The notes under the pieces were generated by a model. That model made no database searches, was not told the DNA's origin, and saw only the letters and a list, made by a program, of their open reading frames with translations. The position numbers and the translations under genes are program-made. Shown one piece after another: positions 43,790 to 52,260 of a stretch of DNA of 64,000 nt (its first letter is position 1; each line of letters starts with the position of its first letter). This DNA comes from Psychroflexus tropicus DSM 15496 (lineage in GTDB: Bacteria; Bacteroidota; Bacteroidia; Flavobacteriales; Flavobacteriaceae): contig NZ_KB905343.1 in NCBI RefSeq assembly GCF_000378765.1, forward strand, positions 4,914-68,913, read 5' to 3'.

Positions 43790-46300
43790 ATGCAAACCAC
43801 ACAAAGTTATATAAAAGGACAATGGACACAAGGAAAAGGAGAGGGTCATCCGATTTATGATTCCATCACTGGAGAACAGTTCACCAATGTGAATGTCGAA
43901 GGATTCGATATTCCTGAAGTTCTAGCTTATGGAAGAGAAAAAGGAGAGGCCTTGCGACAAATGACCTTTCAGGAGCGCGGAAATATGCTGAAGTCTTTAG
44001 CCTTTTACCTTCAAAAAAGAAAAAAAGCATTTTACGAATTGAGCTACCGCACTGGGGCTACCAAAATGGACTCCTGGTTTGATATAGACGGGGGATTTGG
44101 TAATCTGTTTGCCAATGCCTCATTAAGAAAATTGTTTCCCAATCAGCCGTTTGATGTAGAAGGGGATCCTATAGATTTATCCAGAGGCGGACGCTTTATG
44201 GCTCATCATATTTTGGTGCCTAAAGAAGGGGTGGCCGTTCATATCAATGCGTTTAACTTTCCGGTGTGGGGAATGCTGGAAAAATGTGCTGTCAACTGGA
44301 TGGCCGGAGTGCCGGCTGTGGTTTTGCCAGCTCCTCAATCTGCTTACTTAACTGAAGCCGTGGTTAAAGAAATTATTGCCTCAGGTATTTTACCTGAAGG
44401 GGCTCTACAATTAATTTCTGGTACTGAAAAAACAATCCTGGAGAGTGTAGAGTCTCAGGATATTGTGACGTTTACCGGTTCTGCAGCTACGGGGAGATTA
44501 TTAAAGAATCACCCAAGATTACTAGAAGAATCAGTACCATTTACTATGGAGGCAGATTCTCTAAACGCCTGTATTCTTGGAGAAGACGCCGTCCCAGGAA
44601 CTCCAGAGTTTGATCTGTTCATCAGAGAAGTTCGAAATGAAATGACGGTGAAATGCGGACAGAAATGTACAGCGATTCGTCGAGCTATTGTACCAGAATC
44701 CCTGATTGAGGACGTTCAGATTGCCTTAGGTAAAGCTTTAGATAAGGTTACTTTGGGTGATCCTAGATTGAAAGAGGTAAGAATGGGAAGCTTAATCGAC
44801 AAAAAACAGGTAGAAGCCGTTAAAAACGCAGTCAATGAAATTTCTAAAACAGCTGAAGTAGTTTACGGGGGCTTTAATTCGGCTGAGACTATTAACGCCG
44901 ATTTTGAAAAAGGAGCTTTCATCAAACCAATTTTGATGAGAGAGGATCAGCCTTTTAAAAATGAAGCCGCTCACATTACCGAAGCTTTCGGTCCGGTGAG
45001 TACATTAATGCCTTATAAAAGTCTGGAAGAAGCGATTCAACTTTCAAAAAAAGGAAAGGGTTCGTTGGTGAGTTCTATTTTTACCAACGATGATGCTATT
45101 GCTCGTGATTATACCCTTCAGGCGGCTTCTCATCACGGTCGGATCATGTCAATAAACAGAGAATCGGCCAAGCAAAGCACAGGACATGGTTCGCCGCTAC
45201 CAAACCTTATTCACGGTGGCCCAGGTCGCGCCGGAGGAGGTGAAGAGATGGGAGGTAAGCGAGGCATTAAACACTTTATGCAACGCTGTGCCATCCAGGG
45301 CAGTCCAACAACTTTAACTGAAATCACAGGAATTTATCAGCCTAAAGCAGATTATAAAGAGGCTGAAAGGCATCCATTTGCTTACCATTGGGAGGATATT
45401 CAGCCCGGGATGTCACTTAAAACCCACAACCGAACATTAACCGATACCGATATCATCAACTTTGGTAACCTAACCTGGGATCATTTTTATGCGCATACCG
45501 ATATCACGTCTTTGGAAGGAAGCATATTTGAACAGCGTACTGCTCACGGCTATTTCATTATTTCTGCTGCTGCTGGATTATTCGTCTATCCCAATAAAGG
45601 CCCGGTTGCTGCGAATTACGGTTTAGAAGAGATTAGATTCTTAAGACCGCTGTATCATAACGATACGATTAATGTGCGTTTGACCTGTAAAGAAAAAGTG
45701 GATCGCGACCCCAAAGGAAAAGAATTGCCTAGTGGTATTGTAAAGTGGTACGTGGAGGTTTTCGATGTCGAAGCCGTGGAAGAAGAGGATAAATTGGTGG
45801 CTATAGCTACGATATTGACGATGGTTCAGAAAAAACAGGAGACTTTTCACGAAGTAGATAAAGGGTTCATTGAAAATAAATTGAAATCGCTTTCAGCAGA
45901 TGATAAAGCTAAGTGGGGTAAAATGACACCACAGCATATGCTTGAGCACTTGGAAATGACTCTTCGTATCGCTACTGGCGAAATTTCAAACTTTAAGGTG
46001 GTCACTCTAGAAGAGCATATTGAGAAAGTACAGGAAACTCTCTATACTTATGAGAAGATGCCTCGAGGCTACAAGTTTCCTTTAATTAAGGAGGATGAGT
46101 TAGAAGCGCTGAAGCATGAAAATATCGAAGAGGCGAAAAAGTCTCTACTTCAGGCTTATGAAGCTTATGAAGCTTTCTTTAGAGAACATCCAGAGGTAAC
46201 GACCAAAAATGCGGTATTTGGAGAACTCAACGCTTTTGAATGGAAACTTTTAAATCGAAAACATTTCAATCATCACTTTGAACAGTTTGGATTGATTTAG
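43790..46300 (+). CDS. paaZ: PaaZ ring-opening enzyme with an extra C-terminal DUF1569-like domain
   Basis: Bifunctional oxepin-CoA hydrolase / semialdehyde dehydrogenase. The N-terminal aldehyde dehydrogenase (about 1-515) has the base E254 and catalytic Cys in VKCGQKCTA (C293). The MaoC-like hydratase (about 530-680) has WDHFYAHTD around D564. The usual PaaZ stops near 680 aa, but this one is 836 aa. Residues about 695-836 contain KMTPQHMLEHL and end WKLLNRKHFNHHFEQFGLI, which looks like a DUF1569/DinB-type helical domain with several His. There is no break or internal stop, so it is a true fusion. Confidence 0.92.
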   Translation: MQTTQSYIKGQWTQGKGEGHPIYDSITGEQFTNVNVEGFDIPEVLAYGREKGEALRQMTFQERGNMLKSLAFYLQKRKKAFYELSYRTGATKMDSWFDIDGGFGNLFANASLRKLFPNQPFDVEGDPIDLSRGGRFMAHHILVPKEGVAVHINAFNFPVWGMLEKCAVNWMAGVPAVVLPAPQSAYLTEAVVKEIIASGILPEGALQLISGTEKTILESVESQDIVTFTGSAATGRLLKNHPRLLEESVPFTMEADSLNACILGEDAVPGTPEFDLFIREVRNEMTVKCGQKCTAIRRAIVPESLIEDVQIALGKALDKVTLGDPRLKEVRMGSLIDKKQVEAVKNAVNEISKTAEVVYGGFNSAETINADFEKGAFIKPILMREDQPFKNEAAHITEAFGPVSTLMPYKSLEEAIQLSKKGKGSLVSSIFTNDDAIARDYTLQAASHHGRIMSINRESAKQSTGHGSPLPNLIHGGPGRAGGGEEMGGKRGIKHFMQRCAIQGSPTTLTEITGIYQPKADYKEAERHPFAYHWEDIQPGMSLKTHNRTLTDTDIINFGNLTWDHFYAHTDITSLEGSIFEQRTAHGYFIISAAAGLFVYPNKGPVAANYGLEEIRFLRPLYHNDTINVRLTCKEKVDRDPKGKELPSGIVKWYVEVFDVEAVEEEDKLVAIATILTMVQKKQETFHEVDKGFIENKLKSLSADDKAKWGKMTPQHMLEHLEMTLRIATGEISNFKVVTLEEHIEKVQETLYTYEKMPRGYKFPLIKEDELEALKHENIEEAKKSLLQAYEAYEAFFREHPEVTTKNAVFGELNAFEWKLLNRKHFNHHFEQFGLI

Positions 46301-46388
46301 TATAAACTAAAGCTAATTCAATTGTAAAGCATACGAACAATCATTAGTTTTGAAGATAATTCGAAAACGATTGAGAAAACTATAAACC

Positions 46389-47141
46389 ATGACGAAACCT
46401 TACGTTAAAAAAGACATACAAGACAAAATTGCAACCATAGAATTTTTTCATCCTGCTCACAATTCATTACCAAGTGATATACTGGCTCAACTTGCAGAAA
46501 CCATTACAGAAGTTGGGAGTAATGATGAAGTATTAGTTATTATTTTAAAGTCAGGAGGTGACCGAACGTTTTGCGCGGGTGCAAGTTTTAAAGAGTTGAT
46601 TTCTATAGAAGACGAAAAAACCGGGGAACAATTTTTTAGTGGCTTTGCCAATGTCATCAATGCGATGCGAAAATGTCCAAAGTTTATTATTGGTAGAGTA
46701 CAGGGTAAAACCGTAGGAGGGGGAGTAGGTTTAGCTTCCTCTATGGATTATTGCATGGCGACTAAGTATGCTTCTATCAAATTGAGCGAATTGAATCTAG
46801 GTATTGGTCCTTTTGTTGTAGGACCTGCTGTGGAGCGTAAGCTAGGGGTGAGTGGTATGTCACAAATCGCTATAGATGCCAATACTTTTTATACGGCTGA
46901 ATGGGCTAAAGACAAAGGTTTATTTGCTAATGTGTACGACACCACTGAGGACTTAGATATCGCTGTATCAGAGTTTGCTAAAAATTTATGTGAATATAAC
47001 CCCGAAGCGGTTAAACATATGAAACAAATGTTCTGGAGAGGCACAGAAGATTGGGATGAACTGTTACAAGAACGTGCTAAAATAAGTGGAAAATTAGTCT
47101 TGAGTTCTTTTACCAAAGAGAAGCTGAAGAGGTTTAAGTAA
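46389..47141 (+). CDS. Enoyl-CoA hydratase/isomerase family protein (PaaF candidate)
   Basis: 250 aa crotonase-fold enzyme. Oxyanion-hole segments are GGDRTFCAGASFKEL and VQGKTVGGGVGLASS. The position usually holding the hydratase Glu falls in IKLSELNLGIGP. The natural role here is 2,3-dehydroadipyl-CoA hydratase (PaaF), since no other candidate lies in the cluster. Its sequence is not typical enough to be certain. A perfect hairpin follows the stop. Confidence 0.85.
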   Translation: MTKPYVKKDIQDKIATIEFFHPAHNSLPSDILAQLAETITEVGSNDEVLVIILKSGGDRTFCAGASFKELISIEDEKTGEQFFSGFANVINAMRKCPKFIIGRVQGKTVGGGVGLASSMDYCMATKYASIKLSELNLGIGPFVVGPAVERKLGVSGMSQIAIDANTFYTAEWAKDKGLFANVYDTTEDLDIAVSEFAKNLCEYNPEAVKHMKQMFWRGTEDWDELLQERAKISGKLVLSSFTKEKLKRFK

Positions 47142-47144
47142 TAA

Positions 47145-47164
47145 ACATCCGTGAAAACGGATGT
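47145..47164. terminator. Hairpin ACATCCGT/ACGGATGT after the hydratase
   Basis: Eight perfect pairs with a GAAA loop directly after the stop at 47141. No T run follows. It is the left palindrome beside the GIY-YIG gene. Confidence 0.55.
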
Positions 47165-47204
47165 CTTAATGCACAAAGAATTATGCGATAAATCAAACCT
47201 TTAT

Positions 47205-47522
47205 ATGTCTTATTATGTTTACGTAATGACGAATAAATCTAATTCGTTAATATATATTGGAGTAACTGATAATTTAGACGAGCGAGTGAAAGAGCACAAA
47301 TTGAAAGTCCATCCGAACTCTTTCACTTCACGCTATAATTGTAATAAACTAGTCTATTTTGAAGAGTTTGAGAACGATTCAGATGCAAGCCTAAGAGAAA
47401 GAAGATTTAAAAAATGGAATAGGGCTTGGAAAGTTGATTTAATTGAAGAAATGAATCCAAATTGGTCTGATTTAACTGATAATTGGAATTTAGATTTATC
47501 TAACACTCGGCTCTCAAAATAG
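47205..47522 (+). CDS. GIY-YIG nuclease-domain protein
   Basis: 105 aa single-domain protein. MSYYVYVMTNKSNSLIYIGVT gives the GIY-YIG-like tyrosines (YVYVM and YIGVT). HKLKVHPNSFTSRYNCNKLVYFEEF and LRERRFKKWNR complete the UPF0213/YhbQ-type domain. I use the ATG at 47205; a GTG at 47151 would start inside a hairpin. Such small GIY-YIG genes are scattered through Bacteroidota genomes as insert-like single genes, and here it interrupts the paa cluster. Confidence 0.88.
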   Translation: MSYYVYVMTNKSNSLIYIGVTDNLDERVKEHKLKVHPNSFTSRYNCNKLVYFEEFENDSDASLRERRFKKWNRAWKVDLIEEMNPNWSDLTDNWNLDLSNTRLSK

Positions 47523-47531
47523 AATGAATTA

Positions 47532-47561
47532 GGCGGAAAGAGATTTCCGCAAAAGCGGAAA
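47532..47561. repeat. Overlapping small palindromes after the GIY-YIG gene
   Basis: GCGGAAA/TTTCCGC and TTCCGC/GCGGAA overlap, so the RNA could fold in two alternative hairpins. The core CCGCAAAAGCGG resembles the CCGTGAAAACGG palindrome on the other side of the gene (47149-47160). Confidence 0.55.
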
Positions 47562-47565
47562 TAAA

Positions 47566-48165
47566 ATGATCTATAAATTCAAAAATCATATACCAGTAAT
47601 CCACCCCTCCAGCTTTGTGCACCCCCAAGCCGCTATTACTGGCAATGTGATCATCGGGAAAGATTGCTACATCGGTCCAGGGGCCGCCATTCGAGGTGAT
47701 TGGGGGGAGATCATTTTAGAAGATGGTGTGAATGTCCAGGAAAATTGCACGGTACATATGTTCCCAGGGAAAAGCATTACTCTAAAAACCGGAGCACACG
47801 TAGGCCACGGGGCTATTATTCATGGAGCCAATCTTGGAGAAAATTGTTTGATTGGTATGAATGCGGTGATCATGGATGATGCTGACATCGGAGCTGAGTC
47901 GATTATCGGTGCTTTAGCCTTTGTAAAAGCTGAAACAAAGATTCCAAAACGAAGTTTAGTTGTAGGAAATCCGGCTAAAATCATCAAAGAAGTATCAGAT
48001 GAAATGATCGCCTGGAAAACAGCGGGAACTCGTTTATATCAGCAGTTACCAGCCGACTGTCATGAGAGTCTGCAAGTAGTTGAACCCTTAAGAGAAATAC
48101 CCAAAAACAGGCCTGTGCAAGAAGATTTTTATAAAACATTGCAGGAATTTAAGAGCGGTAAATAA
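47566..48165 (+). CDS. paaY: PaaY-like hexapeptide-repeat protein
   Basis: 199 aa left-handed beta-helix protein of the gamma-carbonic anhydrase/PaaY family. Hexapeptide repeats run through about residues 20-130 (VHPQAAITGNVIIGKDCYIGPG). His ligands appear in TVHMFPG and VGHGAIIHGAN. PaaY is reported as a thioesterase aiding phenylacetate catabolism. Its place within the cluster supports this name over a bare carbonic anhydrase. Confidence 0.88.
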   Translation: MIYKFKNHIPVIHPSSFVHPQAAITGNVIIGKDCYIGPGAAIRGDWGEIILEDGVNVQENCTVHMFPGKSITLKTGAHVGHGAIIHGANLGENCLIGMNAVIMDDADIGAESIIGALAFVKAETKIPKRSLVVGNPAKIIKEVSDEMIAWKTAGTRLYQQLPADCHESLQVVEPLREIPKNRPVQEDFYKTLQEFKSGK

Positions 48166-48208
48166 TTAAAATGTAAAGGATCCAAATTAGAAGTAAGAAT
48201 CAAAAATT

Positions 48209-49534
48209 ATGAGTAATAAAACCACAGAATTTAAACTTCCAAAGATGGGAGAAAGCATCACAGAAGGTACCATTCTGAATTGGGTAGTGAATGTTGGGGA
48301 TAGCTTTCAGGAAGGAGATATTTTGGTAGAAGTGGGAACTGATAAGGTCGATAATGAAGTTCCAGCACCTTCTGCTGGAACTTTAAAAGAAATTAAATTT
48401 GAAACTAATGATGTCGTAAAGGTCGGTGAGGTGATAGCTATTCTCGAAGCTTCAAATCAGGGAGACTCTTCATCAAAGGAAAAGAAAGTCTCTACCGAAG
48501 ATAAAGAGCCAAAGGCAAAGTCAGAAAAACCCAGTCCTCAACAACTCAAGAAAAAACATAAAGAACCAACTAAGGCACCGGCGTCAACGGCATGGAAGTC
48601 AAGTTCTAGAGACAATCACTTTTATTCGCCCCTGGTTGAAAAAATAGCTAAAGACTATCATATTAGTTACGAAGAGTTAGCTAGAATACCGGCTACTGGA
48701 GTTCAAGATAGACTTAAAAAATCAGACATATTTAAATACATCGAACAGGGGAGGCCTGCTCAATTTGCCCAGCCTGAGCAAGTGGATACTCCTACAGGAT
48801 TTCAGGTACCTGATTTAAAATTTGACAAAGGTAAAGGTAAGCCTGTAGAGATGGATAGGATGCGTCAAATGATAGCCGATCATATGGTGTTTTCCAAACA
48901 TACCTCTCCACATGTTACGGCTTATGTGGAAGCTGACATGACCAACCTGGTCAATTGGAGAAATGAAAATAAGAGTAAATTCAAAGAAGAGACTGGTGAG
49001 AAACTCACATTTACCCCTCTGTTTATTCAAGCGGTGACTAAAGCTATTCAGGATTTCCCCATGATCAATTCATCATTGGATGGTAATCAAATCATCGTAA
49101 AAGACGATATCAATATTGGTATGGCTACTGCCTTACCAAGTGGTAATCTGATTGTACCGGTAGTAAAAAATGCAGACAAAAAAAACTTAGAAGAATTAGC
49201 TGGAGAAGTAAATGCTCTTGTCGCTAAGGCTAGAGATAACCAATTAAGCAGCGATGAAACCAAAGGCAGCACTTTTACCATATCTAATGTGGGGACCTTT
49301 GGCAGCTTGATGGGAACGCCAATTATTAATCAGCCGGAAGCAGCTATTTTAGCCACTGGAATTATCAAAAAACGTGCTGAGGTGATTGAATATGAAGATG
49401 GTGATAAAATCGAAATTAGACCGATGATGTACCTGTCCCTTTCTTTTGATCATCGTATTGTTGATGGGTATTTGGCTGGAAGTTTTTTAAGAAGAATTGC
49501 GGATTACTTTGAAAATTTGAATACCGACAATTAG
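48209..49534 (+). CDS. 2-oxoacid dehydrogenase E2 (lipoyl acyltransferase)
   Basis: 441 aa. A lipoyl domain (about 5-80) carries lipoyl-Lys K46 in VEVGTDKVDNEVPAP. A Lys/Pro-rich linker, an E1/E3-binding domain (about 132-170) and a catalytic domain (about 205-441) with FDHRIVDG follow. It belongs with the E1 gene at 50118 and is split from it by a GxxExxY gene. Substrate is probably a branched-chain 2-oxoacid, by resemblance to fused-E1 systems; no E3 gene is nearby. Confidence 0.92.
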   Translation: MSNKTTEFKLPKMGESITEGTILNWVVNVGDSFQEGDILVEVGTDKVDNEVPAPSAGTLKEIKFETNDVVKVGEVIAILEASNQGDSSSKEKKVSTEDKEPKAKSEKPSPQQLKKKHKEPTKAPASTAWKSSSRDNHFYSPLVEKIAKDYHISYEELARIPATGVQDRLKKSDIFKYIEQGRPAQFAQPEQVDTPTGFQVPDLKFDKGKGKPVEMDRMRQMIADHMVFSKHTSPHVTAYVEADMTNLVNWRNENKSKFKEETGEKLTFTPLFIQAVTKAIQDFPMINSSLDGNQIIVKDDINIGMATALPSGNLIVPVVKNADKKNLEELAGEVNALVAKARDNQLSSDETKGSTFTISNVGTFGSLMGTPIINQPEAAILATGIIKKRAEVIEYEDGDKIEIRPMMYLSLSFDHRIVDGYLAGSFLRRIADYFENLNTDN

Positions 49535-49630
49535 AAACACGACGTATCGAGACAGGACATAACTTAGAATGATGAGACGACATAACTTTAAGAAGTTGTT
49601 AATTCGGAGAATTCGAAATTGAAATCACTT

Positions 49631-50085
49631 AAAGGCGCTAGGCCGCAAAAAAGAATGTAAATTTAGAAGCAAATGGATGAGAATCAACTTTCAAAAGTTA
49701 TAGTAAATACAGCATATCAAATCCATAATAAGTTAGGTCCAGGTCTTCTTGAATCGGTTTATGAAGAAATTATGTATTTCGAACTTAGAAAGCAAAATTT
49801 AAATGTCGAGAGGCAAAAAACAATTCCTGTCATTTGGGATGATTTAAAAATGCAATTGGGTTTCAGGGCAGATATAATAGTAAACAATAAAGTAATTATC
49901 GAATTGAAATCTGTTGAAAATATCGCGCCTGTTCATCCAAAACAAGTATTGACTTACTTAAGATTAACAGAGCTAAAGTTAGGTTTACTTATCAATTTTA
50001 ATGAATCATTAATTAAGAACGGAATCACAAGAATCGTTAATAATTTATAAACATTTTGAACTTCGCGTCTTTGCGACTTTGCGAG
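49631..50085 (+). mobile_element. Candidate cassette: GxxExxY gene between octamer-repeat arms
   Basis: The left arm AAAGGCGCTAGGCCGCAAA (49631-49649) matches the reverse complement of the right arm (within 50061-50085, CTTCGCGT CTTTGCGA CTTTGCGA) at about 14 of 19 positions. The right arm is three near-perfect 8-nt repeats. The arms enclose only the GxxExxY gene. Confidence 0.5.
49673..50050 (+). CDS. GxxExxY protein
   Basis: 125 aa. The name-giving motif GLLESVYE is at about residues 23-30. The rest has a PD-(D/E)XK nuclease-like layout: ADIIVNNKVIIELKS with the D...E-x-K spacing, then HPKQVLTYLRLT and GLLINFN. Function is unproven; the fold suggests a nuclease-like role. Such genes are often found as isolated inserts, and here it separates E2 from E1. 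Confidence 0.9.
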   Translation: MDENQLSKVIVNTAYQIHNKLGPGLLESVYEEIMYFELRKQNLNVERQKTIPVIWDDLKMQLGFRADIIVNNKVIIELKSVENIAPVHPKQVLTYLRLTELKLGLLINFNESLIKNGITRIVNNL

Positions 50086-50117
50086 AGTTTTGACATAATT
50101 AAAAATATAAAATCATT

Positions 50118-52172
50118 ATGATTTCAAAAGACATATTCAAAAAAGCTTTCACCAATCTAGTTACTGCTAAAGCTTTGGCAGAATTATACGAAGAGAATTT
50201 TAAAGTGGTATCAAAATATGTACATGCCACCTCTCGTGGTCATGAGGTGATTCAGACCGCAGTAGGCATGCAGCTAAAACCGCAGGATTATGTTTATCCA
50301 TATTATAGAGATGATTCTGTTTTGCTGGCTATTGGCATGCAACCTAAGGATTTAATGCTTCAGCTATTGGCCAAAAAAGCGGATCCGTTTTCTGCAGGTA
50401 GGACCTACTATTCGCATCCTAGTTTAAATGATGCTGATAAACCTAAAATTCCGCACCAAAGTTCGGCAACAGGAATGCAAGCAATTCCAGCTACAGGGGC
50501 AGCTTTAGGATTTTCTTACAAAGAACACGAAAAGTCTGGTTTTGATAATGAAAATGAACTTCCGGTAGTCGTCTGCTCGCTTGGAGATGCTTCAGTCACC
50601 GAAGGTGAAATTGCAGAGGCTTTCCAAATGGCAGCCTTAAAGCAATTACCTATCATTTACGTCATTCAGGACAACGATTGGGATATTTCAGCTAACGCTG
50701 AAGAAACCAGAGCACAGAACGCTTTTGAATATGCTAAAGGCTTTCATGGTTTAGAAGCTATTAGTATTGACGGAACTGATTTTGTAGAGTCGTATACTGA
50801 ATTTAAAAAAGTACTGGAGACCGTCAGAAAGGAGCGAAGACCTTTTCTGGTTCATGCTCAATGTCCCTTGCTGAATCACCATACTTCTGGTGTGCGTATG
50901 GAGTTTTATAGAGATGATTTGGAAGAGTCCAAAACCAGAGATCCCTACCCAAAACTAAGACAACAACTGCTGGACAGCGATTTTGCAGAAGATGAGCTCG
51001 ATGCGATAGAAAAAGCAGCAAAAGCAGTGGTGGCTAAAGAATACCAGGAAGCCCTTCAGGCAGAAGATCCTAAACCAGAAGACCTATTTACTCATGATTT
51101 TGCACCAACACCGGTCACTGAAGAAAAAGGGGAACGCTCTCCGCAGGGAGCTGAGAAAGTCGTGATGGTGGATTGCGCCCTTTTTGCTATTGAAGAGCTG
51201 ATGACCCAAAATAAAGAATGCTTACTTTACGGACAAGATGTAGGCGGACGATTGGGAGGCGTGTTTAGAGAGGCAGCCACTCTAGCGCAAAAATTCGGTG
51301 ACCATCGCGTGTTCAATACACCGATTCAGGAGGCTTTTATAGTAGGGTCTACTGTGGGGATGTCGGCTGTTGGTCTAAAGCCAATTGTTGAAGTTCAGTT
51401 TGCAGATTACATCTGGCCAGGTCTTAATCAGTTGTTTACTGAGGTGAGCCGAAGCTGTTATTTATCCAACGGGAAATGGCCAGTGTCTATGATCTTGCGA
51501 GTGCCTATTGGTGCTTACGGAAGTGGAGGTCCATACCATTCTTCTTCGGTAGAAAGTGTGGTGTCAAACATCCGCGGACTTAAAATTGCTTACCCAAGTA
51601 ATGGAGCCGATCTCAAAGGTTTAATGAAAGCCGCCTATCATGATCCCAATCCAGTGGTGATTTTTGAACACAAAGGCTTGTACTGGAGTAAAGTTCCAGG
51701 AACCAAAGGGGCGACAAGCATCGAGCCGGCAGAAGATTATGTACTACCTTTCGGAAAAGCATGGGTCTTACAGGAAATCTGGCCTCAGGATGATAAAGAA
51801 ACGCTAAGCATCATCACCTACGGCATGGGTGTGCACTGGGCGATGAATGCTTCAGAGGAATTAGGTTTACAGGATCAGATCGAAATTGTTGATTTGAGAA
51901 CATTACATCCCCTTGATGAAGAAACAATCATGAAATCAGTTAAAAAATGCAAGAAATGCTTAGTCGTTACTGAAGAACCTTCAGATAATACGTTTGCCAG
52001 AGCACTTAGTGGAAAAATTCAGGAACACTGTTTTCAAGATTTGGACGCTCCGGTAATGACGATAGGTTCAGAAAATATGCCAGCTATTCCGCTGAATTCA
52101 GTCCTGGAAGAAACCATGATTCCGAGCACACAAAAGGTTAAAGAAAAAATTCAGGAGTTACTGGACTATTAG
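50118..52172 (+). CDS. Fused 2-oxoacid dehydrogenase E1 alpha/beta
   Basis: 684 aa. The N-terminal E1-alpha part (about 1-320) has the thiamine diphosphate motif GDASVTEG near residue 156 continuing to a later Asn (QDNDWD). The C-terminal transketolase-like E1-beta part (about 345-684) has the LYGQDVGGRLGGVFR segment and VTEEPSDNTFA. The one-chain fusion is typical of Bacteroidota branched-chain-type E1. With the E2 it would make acyl-CoA from a 2-oxoacid. Why it lies in the paa cluster is not clear. Confidence 0.92.
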   Translation: MISKDIFKKAFTNLVTAKALAELYEENFKVVSKYVHATSRGHEVIQTAVGMQLKPQDYVYPYYRDDSVLLAIGMQPKDLMLQLLAKKADPFSAGRTYYSHPSLNDADKPKIPHQSSATGMQAIPATGAALGFSYKEHEKSGFDNENELPVVVCSLGDASVTEGEIAEAFQMAALKQLPIIYVIQDNDWDISANAEETRAQNAFEYAKGFHGLEAISIDGTDFVESYTEFKKVLETVRKERRPFLVHAQCPLLNHHTSGVRMEFYRDDLEESKTRDPYPKLRQQLLDSDFAEDELDAIEKAAKAVVAKEYQEALQAEDPKPEDLFTHDFAPTPVTEEKGERSPQGAEKVVMVDCALFAIEELMTQNKECLLYGQDVGGRLGGVFREAATLAQKFGDHRVFNTPIQEAFIVGSTVGMSAVGLKPIVEVQFADYIWPGLNQLFTEVSRSCYLSNGKWPVSMILRVPIGAYGSGGPYHSSSVESVVSNIRGLKIAYPSNGADLKGLMKAAYHDPNPVVIFEHKGLYWSKVPGTKGATSIEPAEDYVLPFGKAWVLQEIWPQDDKETLSIITYGMGVHWAMNASEELGLQDQIEIVDLRTLHPLDEETIMKSVKKCKKCLVVTEEPSDNTFARALSGKIQEHCFQDLDAPVMTIGSENMPAIPLNSVLEETMIPSTQKVKEKIQELLDY

Positions 52173-52260
52173 TCTGATAAGTCGTCTTAAAATTTTGTTT
52201 TAGGGGACGAAACACTTTTGAGTATATTTTTAGTAACCTTAATCTAATTGTTTTTATAAA

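Noticed and set aside
47151-47204. GTG start for the GIY-YIG protein at 47151
   Set aside because: It lies in the loop and stem of a hairpin and adds 18 residues before the natural MSYYVYVM start.
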